The position numbers were made by a program, and so were the translations under genes. Shown here piece after piece: positions 23,877 to 31,770 of a stretch of 47,032 nucleotides of DNA. The notes under the pieces were generated by a model. The model was given only the letters and a program-made list of their open reading frames with translations. It was not told the DNA's origin and did not search any database. Source of the DNA: Halobium salinum (GTDB lineage Archaea; Halobacteriota; Halobacteria; Halobacteriales; Haloferacaceae); the NCBI RefSeq assembly GCF_026586625.1, contig NZ_JAODIW010000008.1, positions 157,332 through 204,363 of the forward strand, in the 5' to 3' direction. Each line of letters opens with the position of its first letter. Position 1 is the stretch's first letter.

Positions 23877-24788
23877 ATGGCAGTAGCGAAAGAACACGAC
23901 GTCGAGGAACTCGACGAGAGCGACAACGTAGAGCTCACAGACGACAAACTCGAGAACGGCTCCAAGGGCCAGCTCATCAAGCTCGCCGGTCAACTCCGTG
24001 ACCGACGAAACGAGCTGAACCAGATGGCCTCCGAGCGCGCCTCCAAGCGCGACGACCTCAACGCGAAGACCCGCGAGAAGGTCGACGAGGCCCAGGAGCA
24101 CCGCGAGAAGCGCGACGAGCTCAACGAACAGGTCCAGGAACACAAGAACAAGCGCAACGAGCTCAACGCGAAGGCCAACGAGCTGTTCGACGAGGTCGAC
24201 GAGATGAAGGAGGACCTCGAGCTCGACGACGGGAAGGACCTCGAGGAGCTCAAAGAGGAGATCGAGCAGCTCGAGTTCCGCCAGCAGACCGAGGTGCTCT
24301 CGACCGAGGACGAGCGCGAACTCATCGAGAAGATCGAGGACAAGCGCGAGCAGTACCGCAAGAAGAAGGACAAGGTCGAGGACTCCGGCGAGCTCGAAGG
24401 GCTCGTCGAGGAGGCCGAGGAGGTCCGTTCCGAGGCGTCCCAGCACCACCAGAAGGTGACGGAGCTCGCGGACGAGGCTCAGGAGCACCACAACGAGATG
24501 ATCCAGGCCTACCGCGAGGCCGACGACATCCGTGACGAGGCCGACGCCATGCACGAGCTGTTCGTCGAGGCCCAGGAGGCGGCCGACCGCCACCACGAGG
24601 ACTTCGTCCGCGTCCAGAAGCGTCTGCGCGAGCTCGACAAGAAAGAAGAGGAGAGCCGCAAGGACCAGCGCGAAGCGAAGCGCGAGGAGGCCAAGGCGGA
24701 GGCCGAGGAGATATACCAGAAGTTCAAGGAAGGCGAGACCCTCGATACCGAGGACCTGATGAAGCTCCAGAAGACGGGGCTGCTCTAA
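23877..24788 (+). CDS. Archaeal coiled-coil protein (COG1340-like)
   Basis: A 303-residue protein that is almost entirely charged alpha helix: long heptad-like runs rich in Glu, Lys, Arg, Asp and Leu (RDRRNELNQM, KRDELNEQVQEHKNKRNELN, EEIEQLEFRQQTEVLS). It resembles the uncharacterised archaeal coiled-coil family COG1340, sometimes misnamed phosphoserine phosphatase. The C-terminus narrows to a conserved-looking FKEGETLDTEDLMKLQKTGLL-like end. Lysine is more frequent than in neighbouring proteins, suggesting a different selective pressure. The leader has several promoter elements and hairpins. GAGG about 11 nt before the ATG is a weak Shine-Dalgarno. A structural or ribosome-related role is possible but not shown. 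Confidence 0.85.
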   Translation: MAVAKEHDVEELDESDNVELTDDKLENGSKGQLIKLAGQLRDRRNELNQMASERASKRDDLNAKTREKVDEAQEHREKRDELNEQVQEHKNKRNELNAKANELFDEVDEMKEDLELDDGKDLEELKEEIEQLEFRQQTEVLSTEDERELIEKIEDKREQYRKKKDKVEDSGELEGLVEEAEEVRSEASQHHQKVTELADEAQEHHNEMIQAYREADDIRDEADAMHELFVEAQEAADRHHEDFVRVQKRLRELDKKEEESRKDQREAKREEAKAEAEEIYQKFKEGETLDTEDLMKLQKTGLL

Positions 24789-24817
24789 GCCGAACGTTCT
24801 CTCTCTTCGGGGCGGCG

Positions 24818-24825
24818 CTTTATCA
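24818..24825 (+). promoter_or_regulatory. TATA element of sppA
   Basis: CTTTATCA lies 24-31 nt before the ATG at 24849, predicting a leaderless transcript. The preceding CGTTCTCTCTCTTCGG may end the coiled-coil transcript. Confidence 0.6.
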
Positions 24826-24848
24826 CGTTTCCACCCCGAGCCACGGCT

Positions 24849-26111
24849 ATGGCTGACGACCGACCGCGGGACGGGAGCGATTCGGACGCCTCCGACGACC
24901 GGGGCTCCTCCGAGCCGAGGCGAGATGTCGGGGACGGCTCCGCCGCGACCGACGACGGGAGCGACCGCGAGTGGAAACCGCGACGCGAGCGCGACGAGTA
25001 CGACGAGGTGAGCGCGCCGGGGGCGAGAGGTGTCGGCGCCGACGGCGACGTGACACAGGAAGCGACGACCGCGTCCGCCGGAGACGGCCGGTCGCCGAAA
25101 CGCGGTGGCGGCGACGACACGGACGGGGGCCGGGCGGTTCGCGTCCTCACCGTCCTCGGGTCCGGACTGCTCGCCGCCGCGGCCGCGTGGCTCCTGTTCG
25201 TGCTCCTCTCGGGCACCCTCGCGGACGTGGTCGGCTGGCTGTTGGTGCTGGTCGCCGCCGTCGTCGGCGGCCGAATCGGGCGGCGAGTCGTGGCGTCGCG
25301 CTTCCCGGACTACAACGTCGCCGAGGTGGCCGTCGAGGGCCCCATCTCGCGCGACGGCGGGCCGGGTCGGTTCCCCACCGGCGGGCTGGGCGCCGGCGCC
25401 GACGACATCGTCGACCTCGTCGAGGCGGCCGACGAGGACCCCCACAGCGAGGCGCTCCTCCTCCGGCTCAACACCCCCGGCGGCGAGGTGGTGCCGAGCG
25501 ACGACATCCGGCGGGCCGCCCTGGCCTTCGACGGCCCGACCGTCGCCTACGCGACCGACACCTGCGCCAGCGGCGGCTACTGGATCGCCAGCGGCTGTGA
25601 CGAGCTGTGGGCCCACGACGCCACCGTGGTCGGGAGCATCGGCGTCATCGGCTCGTCGGTGAACGTCCACGAACTCGCCGAGGAGCTCGGCATCACGTAC
25701 GAGCGCTACGCCGCGGGCAAGTACAAGGACGCCGGCCTCTCGCTGAAGGAGACGACCGACGACGAGCGCGCCTACCTCCAGGGAATCATCGACGACCTCT
25801 ACGACGACTTCGTCGAGCGCGTGGCCGAGGGCCGCGACCTCGACCCCGAGTTCGTCCGCGACACCGAGGCGCGGGTGTACCTCGGCGACCGCGCGCTCGA
25901 CCTCGGGCTGGTCGACGAGTTGGGCGCCCGTGACGACGTGGAAGCACGCCTGGAGGAGCTCATCGGCGCGGAGGCGTCGGTCGCCGAGTTCGAGCCCCAG
26001 CGGTCGATGCTGACGCGACTCCGCGGCGGCGCGAGCACCGTGGCATACGCCTTCGGCGCCGGCGTGGGGAGCGCCGTCGCACCCGAAGACGGGTTCGAGC
26101 TGAAGTTCTGA
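24849..26111 (+). CDS. sppA: Signal peptide peptidase SppA, S49 family
   Basis: A 420-residue membrane serine protease that degrades cleaved signal peptides. Residues 1-95 are a disordered, acidic cytoplasmic tail. Two membrane segments follow (about 98-120 and 126-140), then the S49 domain. The Ser/Lys dyad is Ser241 in ASGGYW and Lys293 in GKYKDAG; the 52-residue spacing equals that of B. subtilis SppA (Ser147/Lys199). LRLNTPGGEV and GSIGVIG are also typical. The long N-terminal tail is larger than in bacteria. The gene is monocistronic by its own promoter. Confidence 0.94.
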   Translation: MADDRPRDGSDSDASDDRGSSEPRRDVGDGSAATDDGSDREWKPRRERDEYDEVSAPGARGVGADGDVTQEATTASAGDGRSPKRGGGDDTDGGRAVRVLTVLGSGLLAAAAAWLLFVLLSGTLADVVGWLLVLVAAVVGGRIGRRVVASRFPDYNVAEVAVEGPISRDGGPGRFPTGGLGAGADDIVDLVEAADEDPHSEALLLRLNTPGGEVVPSDDIRRAALAFDGPTVAYATDTCASGGYWIASGCDELWAHDATVVGSIGVIGSSVNVHELAEELGITYERYAAGKYKDAGLSLKETTDDERAYLQGIIDDLYDDFVERVAEGRDLDPEFVRDTEARVYLGDRALDLGLVDELGARDDVEARLEELIGAEASVAEFEPQRSMLTRLRGGASTVAYAFGAGVGSAVAPEDGFELKF

Positions 26112-26217
26112 ACACGGCGGGCCGGCGGCGACCGTTCGGTGTCGTTCCAGCCGGACCGCCGTCTCACGTCCCGGCTCCGGGCTCCAGTCGTGTGAGTCGA
26201 CCGTATCGACCGGGAGG

Positions 26218-26225
26218 GTTTTACC
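26218..26225 (+). promoter_or_regulatory. TATA element of the DUF373 gene
   Basis: GTTTTACC, 23-30 nt before the GTG at 26248. It decides for the GTG start. Confidence 0.55.
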
Positions 26226-26247
26226 GGGCGGCGTACTCGCTTCGACC

Positions 26248-27381
26248 GTGACGACGCTGGTCCTCTGTGTCGACCGCTCGAACGACATCGGGCGCAAGAC
26301 CGGCATCCGAGCGCCGGTGGCCGGCTGGGAGGCCGTCCGGTCGCTCGTCACCGAGGTCGGACTCGCCGACCCGGAGGACTCCGGCGTCAACTCCCTCCTC
26401 GAAGCCCTCCGAGTCGCCCGAGAGCTACAGGACGAGGGCGAGGAGGCGGTCGTCGCCGTGGTCTCGGGGGCGACGGACTCGCAGGTCGGCGCCGACCGCG
26501 CCGTCGCGGGTCAGTTGGACGAGCTGATCGCCGAGTACGCCCCGGAGTCGGCCGTCGTCGTCGTCGACAGCGCGACCGACGAGCGGGTCGTCCCCATCGT
26601 CGAGTCCCGGCTCCGGGTGGACTCCGTCGACCGCGTCGTCGTCCGACAGGCCCGCGACATCGAGTCGACCTACTACCTCCTCAAGCAGTTCCTCGGCGAC
26701 GAGGAGCTCCGCACGACCGTCCTGGTCCCCCTCGGGGTCGCATTGCTGCTGTTTCCCGCGCTGCTGTATCGGTTCTCGGCGGCGGTGGCGTTCGCCGGGC
26801 TCGCCGCGCTCCTCGGCATCGCCCTGCTGTACAAAGGGCTCGCCGTCGACGAGCGCCTCTCGGGGGTCGCAGAACGCGTCCGAACCGGACTCTACTCCGG
26901 GCAGGTGTCGGTCGTCACCTACGTCGTCGCCGCCGGGCTGACGCTCGTCGGCGTCTTTCTCGGCGTCCTCGCGGTGTCGGAGGCGACGCCGACCGAGCCG
27001 CTGCTCGTGCGCTCCGCGCGGTTCACCTACCGGAGCGTCCCGTGGTTGGCGCTCGCGGCGTTGACGGCGAGCACCGGCCGACTCGTCGACGAACTCATCC
27101 GAGCCGAGGGGGCCCGCCGGCCCTACCTCAACCTCCCCTTCGGCGTCGTCGCCACCGGACTGGTCGTGCGGGGGTTCTCCGGCTGGTTCCTCGAACGTGA
27201 GGCCGGGCTCCCTCACCTCGAGCTGTTCGAGGGGGTGCCCCTCCTCTACGTCGAGTTCACTCCCACCCAGCGCCTGGCGCTGTTCGTCGTCTCCGGACTC
27301 CTCGTCTCGCTCGTCGGCGTCCGCGTCGCTGCCGCGATGAGCCGGGAGACGGAGACGCTCGAAGAGCCCGTCGAGCAGTAG
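26248..27381 (+). CDS. DUF373 family membrane protein
   Basis: A 377-residue archaeal DUF373 protein. The N-terminal 150 residues form a Rossmann-like soluble domain beginning LVLCVDRSNDIGRKTG, with acidic metal-binding-like residues, then VAVVSGATDSQVGADRAVAGQLDEL. The rest is membrane-embedded, with about six or seven segments (for example VLVPLGVALLLFPALLY and LFVVSGLLVSLVGVRVAA). Function is unknown. The GTG start is supported by the TATA element and by the conserved beginning. It is followed after 69 bp by a small membrane protein with its own TATA. Confidence 0.9.
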   Translation: MTTLVLCVDRSNDIGRKTGIRAPVAGWEAVRSLVTEVGLADPEDSGVNSLLEALRVARELQDEGEEAVVAVVSGATDSQVGADRAVAGQLDELIAEYAPESAVVVVDSATDERVVPIVESRLRVDSVDRVVVRQARDIESTYYLLKQFLGDEELRTTVLVPLGVALLLFPALLYRFSAAVAFAGLAALLGIALLYKGLAVDERLSGVAERVRTGLYSGQVSVVTYVVAAGLTLVGVFLGVLAVSEATPTEPLLVRSARFTYRSVPWLALAALTASTGRLVDELIRAEGARRPYLNLPFGVVATGLVVRGFSGWFLEREAGLPHLELFEGVPLLYVEFTPTQRLALFVVSGLLVSLVGVRVAAAMSRETETLEEPVEQ

Positions 27382-27450
27382 GGCATCGGAGCCATCCCCG
27401 GGCCGTGGTGCGCCGAACGGGTTTTGTCGTGCCGAGACGTACGTTACCGT

Positions 27451-28041
27451 ATGTCTAGCGACGCCCCCTTCCGGGAGGTGCAGCAAGCCCGGCGGCCGCG
27501 GTGGCTCGCGACCGTCGCCGGGACGACGGCCAGCCTACTCCTGGTCGCGTACGAGGCGGAGTCGGCGCTCTTCGGTGCGTTCGTGCTGCTGCCGGGTAGT
27601 GGATTCTTCGCCACGCTCCTGTACCTCCGCCTGACCGTCGAGGTCCGACCGGAGGGACTGTTCGTCGAGTACCGCCCCTTCCACCGGGGACGGTTGATTC
27701 CGTACGCCCGCATCGAGTCGGTCGAGGTCCGCGAGTACCGACCCGCGACCGGGTTCGGACGCCGGGGGCTCCAACTCGGCTTCGACCGGCCGGTGTACAA
27801 CGTCTCCGGCGACGATGGCGTACTTCTCCGCTACGAGGGAGACGACGGCACGAACCGGGAGATGGTCGTCGGGTCGAACCGGGCGAGCGCGCTGGCCCAC
27901 GAGATCAGGGTGGCCCGTCGGTCGTGGCGCCGCGCCCGAGAGACGGACGGGGAACCGGACGCCACTCGGGACCCACCCCTGGGGCGCGAGCTGTTCGACC
28001 CTCGCGAGCACGAGCCCGGTCGGCGGACGCAGTCGGCGTGA
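27451..28041 (+). CDS. Membrane protein with PH-like domain
   Basis: A 196-residue protein with two membrane segments near residues 18-35 and 40-55, then a beta-rich cytoplasmic domain (LTVEVRPEGLFVEYRPFHRG, RIESVEVREYRP, VLLRYEG) resembling bacterial PH-like domains. The last 45 residues are charged and probably disordered. I cannot name the family securely; small two-helix proteins with such domains are common in haloarchaea. The ATG at 27451 follows TTTTGTC at about -27; an in-frame upstream start lacks support. Role unknown. Confidence 0.75.
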   Translation: MSSDAPFREVQQARRPRWLATVAGTTASLLLVAYEAESALFGAFVLLPGSGFFATLLYLRLTVEVRPEGLFVEYRPFHRGRLIPYARIESVEVREYRPATGFGRRGLQLGFDRPVYNVSGDDGVLLRYEGDDGTNREMVVGSNRASALAHEIRVARRSWRRARETDGEPDATRDPPLGRELFDPREHEPGRRTQSA

Positions 28042-28159
28042 GCGCTTCGGCGGTGCGAGAGTCGGTCACGCGACGCGAGGCGACAGACCGGTCCGGGGCG
28101 GTCGCTTCCGACGGAGTAGGAGTGAGAACGGGGGTTCGAACGCGAGGTTCGGGCGCGAC

Positions 28160-28921
28160 TCAGTCGTCCGATTTCGGCCGAATCACGTCCGCCAACGTGA
28201 CGACCAGGCCGAGCGCCCAGCCGACGGGGACGGCGATGCCGAACCACATGCCGACGTAGGCGAACCCTTTGAGGTCGAACTGCGCGCGGAGGATTTCGGC
28301 GATGCCACCGACCGACAGGACGTTGTCGAGGAGCCAGATGGCCAGCGAGACGCTGTTGGGGAAGATGATTCCGGCGAGCGTCTGTGAGTAGAGCGCGGCG
28401 ACGACGGGCGGCAGGAACAGTGCCGTCACGCCGGCGGGGTACGCAAAGAGGACGCTGACGCCGCGACCGCCGACCCGAGAGAACGCCACCGCGAGGACGG
28501 CGGCGAGCGTGGCGACGACGCTGGCGGCGAGCACGGCCAGGACCCCCTCTATCGAGAACGACCCCTGGAGCTGTCGGAGGTACGTGACTGCGGTGAGCGC
28601 CCCCCAGACGACGACCGAGGCGAGGACGACGCCGACCGTCCCCAGTCGCGCCGTGGCCGTGTTCAGCTTCTCGGCGTAGAACCGCGTCATGAAACCGAGC
28701 AAGAGGAGCGGGTAGCCGACCAGCACGAGCGGGAGCCCGAGCGCCGCCCAGAGGTAGTAGCCGACCTTCTGCGGGGCCGTCTCCGGTTGCCAGCGACCGA
28801 GCACACGACTCGGGTTCAGCTGTCGCGGGAAGAGGAGCTCCATCCAGGTAGCGTGTAGACGCCCGATATCGACGCGGACGCCCCCGAGCACCCCCGGACT
28901 CGTCCGTGAGCTATATGCCAT
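28160..28921 (-). CDS. Polytopic membrane protein of unknown function
   Basis: A 253-residue integral membrane protein with about six segments: near residues 55-78, 92-115, 122-145, 150-178, 185-200 and 222-245. The N-terminus (about 45 residues) includes WMELLFPRQLNPSRVLGRW, a soluble amphipathic stretch. I do not recognise catalytic residues or a family; the long hydrophobic tract may point to a YIP1-like or transport-associated scaffold, but I would not assign it. The ATG at 28921 has CTTTACG about 27 nt upstream. It converges on the PH-like gene. Confidence 0.75.
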   Translation of the reverse strand: MAYSSRTSPGVLGGVRVDIGRLHATWMELLFPRQLNPSRVLGRWQPETAPQKVGYYLWAALGLPLVLVGYPLLLLGFMTRFYAEKLNTATARLGTVGVVLASVVVWGALTAVTYLRQLQGSFSIEGVLAVLAASVVATLAAVLAVAFSRVGGRGVSVLFAYPAGVTALFLPPVVAALYSQTLAGIIFPNSVSLAIWLLDNVLSVGGIAEILRAQFDLKGFAYVGMWFGIAVPVGWALGLVVTLADVIRPKSDD

Positions 28922-29013
28922 TGACCGTGACTGTCACGTCGACTACCGTAAAGCTGTGGTATCCGGGGGGAAAGGGCGGACGGTGACCCGACGGTGAGCG
29001 GGTAGTGAACGAA

Positions 29014-29077
29014 GAGTGAGTGGAGGGAAGCGAGTGGGCGAGGAGTGAGTGGAGGGAAGCGAGTAGACGAGGAGTGA
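29014..29077. repeat. 29-bp tandem repeat, about 2.2 copies
   Basis: Copies at 29014-29042 and 29043-29071 share 27 of 29 bases (core GAGTGAGTGGAGGGAAGCGA) and a third partial copy starts at 29072. It sits between two minus-strand genes, just after the aldo/keto reductase stop. Confidence 0.75.
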
Positions 29078-29082
29078 CGCCC

Positions 29083-29913
29083 CTACCAGGGGGCGAAGTC
29101 CGGGTCGACGCGGCGGTCGTGTTTCTCGATGTCGTCGATGCGCTGAATCTCCTCGTCGGAGAGGTCGAGCGCGACCGACCGCCAGTTGTCCTCGATGTGG
29201 TCCTCGCTGGAGGCTTTCGGGATGGTGGTGACGCCCTTCTCGCGGAGCCACGAGAGGCTCACCTGCGCCGCGCTGGCGCCGTGGTCGTCGGCGATGTCGG
29301 TGAGCGTCTCGTCGTCGAACACTTCCCCTCTCGCGAGCGGCGAGTACGCGACCGGCTGGATGTCGTGTTCGTCGAGGGTCGAACGGAGCTCCTCCTGGGG
29401 GAGGAACGGGTGCATCTCGACCTGGTTGGCGAAGATGGGCGCGTCGCTGACCTCGACGGCCTCCTCGACGTGCTCGGGTTCGAAGTTGCTGACGCCGATA
29501 CGCTCGATGAGACCCTCGTCGTACAGCTCGTTGAACGCGCCGAGGGTCTCCTCGGCGTCGTACTCGCGGGCCGGCCAGTGGACGTAGAGGAGGTCCACCG
29601 AGTCGACGCCGAGCTTGTCGAGGCTCTCCTTCGTCGTCTCGACGACGTCGTCGTGGGCGAGGTTGTCGATCCACACCTTCGTCGCGAGGAAGACCTCCTC
29701 CCGGTCGACGTCGGCCTCGGCGATGCCCTCGCCGACGTACTCCTCGTTGTCGTAGGCCTGTGCCGTGTCGACGTGTCGATACCCCATCTCGAGGGCCGTG
29801 CTCACGGTGTCGACACACTGGCTCGCGTCCGTGTTCTGCCACGTCCCGAGTCCGAGCATCGGCATGCCGTTCGCGCGGGGCACGTCGTCGGGTGAGAGAG
29901 ACTGCTGACTCAT
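29083..29913 (-). CDS. Aldo/keto reductase
   Basis: A 276-residue NADPH-dependent aldo/keto reductase with the (beta/alpha)8 fold. The catalytic tetrad is complete: Asp49 and Tyr54 in VDTAQAYDNE, Lys79 in ATKVW, and His112 in YVHWP. The C-terminal cofactor site is recognisable as TTIPKASSEDHIEDN. It belongs to the group of 2,5-diketo-gluconate-reductase-like enzymes; the substrate is unknown. The ATG at 29913 lies 26 nt from GTTTACC. It is monocistronic, with a tandem repeat right behind the stop. Confidence 0.93.
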   Translation of the reverse strand: MSQQSLSPDDVPRANGMPMLGLGTWQNTDASQCVDTVSTALEMGYRHVDTAQAYDNEEYVGEGIAEADVDREEVFLATKVWIDNLAHDDVVETTKESLDKLGVDSVDLLYVHWPAREYDAEETLGAFNELYDEGLIERIGVSNFEPEHVEEAVEVSDAPIFANQVEMHPFLPQEELRSTLDEHDIQPVAYSPLARGEVFDDETLTDIADDHGASAAQVSLSWLREKGVTTIPKASSEDHIEDNWRSVALDLSDEEIQRIDDIEKHDRRVDPDFAPW

Positions 29914-30119
29914 TGCACTCGCCGGTAGGAGCGTCACGGGTAAACGCGTTGGGAAAGGGGGGACGGAATTGCCGTTTCCCGGTCCGCTAACGTACGTTTC
30001 GTGGGAACGAGGGCCACGGGAGGCCGTCATCTCCGAACGACTCTCGCTGTCAGCAGTCGGAAGCCGAGGGAGCTTCGACTGGCCGAACCGCTTTGTCACC
30101 GGCAGTTCCATATCACGAC

Positions 30120-30629
30120 ATGAAGTTTACCCTCGTCCAGGGTGACATCGCCGCACAGTCCGCGGACGCCCTCGTGAACGCGGCTGGAACGTCGCTCCGG
30201 ATGGGTTCGGGCGTCGCCGGCGCGCTCAGGCGAGCCGCGGGCGGCCCGATCAACGAGGCGGCGATGGAGCAGGGACCGGTCGACCTCGGCGAGGTCGCCG
30301 TCACGGACGCGTACGAGCTCGACGCCGACTACGTCGTCCACGCCGCAGCGATGCCGCACTACGGCGACGGAGCGGCGACGGAGGAGAGTATCCGCGACGC
30401 GACGCGAAACGCCCTCGTCGCCGCCGACCGACGCGGCTGTGAGTCGCTCGTCCTCCCGGCGCTCGGCTGTGGCGTCGCCGGGTTCGACCTCGAGGCTGGT
30501 GCTCGACTCGTCTGCGAGACGATTCGTGACTACGAGCCCGACCGTCTGCGGGACGTGCGCTTCGTCGCCTACTCCGACGAGGAGTACGAGACGGTCACGC
30601 GGGTCGCCGACGAGGTACAGGCCGGCTGA
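30120..30629 (+). CDS. Macro-domain ADP-ribose-binding protein
   Basis: A 169-residue stand-alone macro domain, which binds ADP-ribose and often removes it from proteins or acetyl-ADP-ribose. Seen are the start KFTLVQGDIAAQSADALVNAAG with Asp9 as adenine contact, the GSGVAGAL phosphate loop, and LPALGCGVAG. In the usual NAAN motif the last Asn is Gly (Asn20-Ala-Ala-Gly), so the MacroD-type catalytic asparagine is missing. The protein may bind only, or use another residue. A CTTTGTC element about 28 nt upstream suggests a leaderless ATG at 30120. A small membrane gene follows after 48 bp. Confidence 0.9.
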   Translation: MKFTLVQGDIAAQSADALVNAAGTSLRMGSGVAGALRRAAGGPINEAAMEQGPVDLGEVAVTDAYELDADYVVHAAAMPHYGDGAATEESIRDATRNALVAADRRGCESLVLPALGCGVAGFDLEAGARLVCETIRDYEPDRLRDVRFVAYSDEEYETVTRVADEVQAG

Positions 30630-30677
30630 CACGTCCCACACGAGCGTTATCGGCGCTGACGACCTACCTCCCACATC

Positions 30678-31127
30678 ATGGCAACGTCCACGTCCGTCAG
30701 TCGAAGCCGAGCGCGTGTCCCCCGGACCCGGCTGGTTCGCGCCGGGGTCGCCGCCACGCTCGCGGCGCTCGTCGCGGTCCTCGCCGCCCGCAGTCTCGTC
30801 GGTGCGCTGTACGCGGTCGACCCGACGCTCGACCCCTTCCGGTGGGCGCCGATTATCGGCAGCACGGTCGCCTCCGGCGTCGGTGCGACCGTCGTCTACG
30901 CCCTGCTCGACCGCTATACGGAGCGTCCGGTGCGGAACTTCCTCGCGGTCGCGGGAGCGGTGCTGCTGGCCATGTTCGTCCCGCTCGTGACGGTCGCGCC
31001 GGCACTCGGCGTCGACCCGACGGGGCAGATTCTGCTCGGCGTCCTCCACGTGGTCGTCGCGGCCACCGTCGTCGCCGTGCTCCTCCGGCTGGCCGTGCCG
31101 GGGGCGACCGGCTCGGAGTACTCGTAG
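30678..31127 (+). CDS. DUF6069-type four-helix membrane protein
   Basis: A 149-residue protein with a basic N-terminus (SRSRARVPRTR) and four membrane segments, near residues 22-40, 60-80, 92-112 and 120-140. Its size and layout fit the DUF6069 family as I remember it. Function is unknown. It starts 48 bp after the macro-domain stop, with a TTATCGG element in that gap, so it may be separately transcribed. A zinc-finger gene follows 38 bp downstream. Confidence 0.8.
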   Translation: MATSTSVSRSRARVPRTRLVRAGVAATLAALVAVLAARSLVGALYAVDPTLDPFRWAPIIGSTVASGVGATVVYALLDRYTERPVRNFLAVAGAVLLAMFVPLVTVAPALGVDPTGQILLGVLHVVVAATVVAVLLRLAVPGATGSEYS

Positions 31128-31165
31128 CCGAAGGGTTCAGTCGCCTGTAGCTCCTCCGTTCGTCT

Positions 31166-31477
31166 GTGGCTCCCGACGACTCACGAGCGGCCCGTTGTCC
31201 GGTCTGTGACCGCGCGTACGACTCGCTCTCGGAGCACACGGGCGGCTTGATGGTGAACCTCCTCGCGAACGCCCGCTACCGACGGGTCTGTTTCGACCCG
31301 GCGCTCGTCGAGGGGGAGGCCCGAGTCCGCTTCTACCACCATACCCACGACCAGGCGGGGACGGAACCGGAGGCGCCGGCGGGACGAGACGAGCCGGTCA
31401 GCAGAGAACCGGCCGGTGAGGCGCCACGAAGACGCTCGAGCCCAGAATCCTCCAGTCCGACCGACGGCGGGCGGTGA
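31166..31477 (+). CDS. Small zinc-finger protein with GTG start
   Basis: A 103-residue protein. Residues 11-42 hold a probable zinc site: Cys11-x2-Cys14, His24 and Cys42, in CPVCDRAYDSLSEH and YRRVC. RVRFYHHTHDQ follows. The tail (about 65-103) is low-complexity. The first 60 residues look like a haloarchaeal one-domain protein of unknown function; such genes are often short and easily missed. The GTG at 31166 gives the conserved start just before CPVC; no ATG is available. No strong TATA is seen, so it may be co-transcribed with the gene before. Confidence 0.7.
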   Translation: MAPDDSRAARCPVCDRAYDSLSEHTGGLMVNLLANARYRRVCFDPALVEGEARVRFYHHTHDQAGTEPEAPAGRDEPVSREPAGEAPRRRSSPESSSPTDGGR

Positions 31478-31770
31478 CCGTCCGGGGATGCACAGTCCCC
31501 ACAGTCGCCCGGTTCGGGCGACGGTGGAAGTGACTCGTAGCGCGGATACCGCACCTCGCCGAGAGCGACCTCCGCGTCGGAACGGAACAGCTCCGGCCTC
31601 GACCGACGTTCGAGCGCCGAATCGGACTCGAGCGGCGGTTTCGAGGCCCTCCCCGAGACGCTCCCGTCGTGGTGAACGTCCGGAGAATCGAGACTGATAA
31701 ATCGCATCCCGCGATATAGAATCGTGCCGACGGCGGTAGCGGTAAGTTCGGTGGCTCCTACGGGCACGCC
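31478..31770. other. Intergenic region before the OYE gene
   Basis: No supported gene. It contains two promoter-like runs, TGATAAATC (31695-31703) and CGATATAGAAT (31712-31722), and an inverted repeat ATCGC-ATCCC-GCGAT at 31701-31715. The OYE start at 31771 is more closely served by GGTAAGTTC (31741-31749). Frames on either strand here are low in acidic residues. Confidence 0.4.

Noticed and set aside
29014-29077. CRISPR-like repeat
   Set aside because: The 29-bp units are directly tandem with no spacers and only about two copies.
31333-31767. A 144-codon minus-strand frame over the zinc-finger gene and the gap after it
   Set aside because: Low acidic content, Pro/Arg/Ser-rich, no promoter, and antisense to a gene with a good zinc motif.
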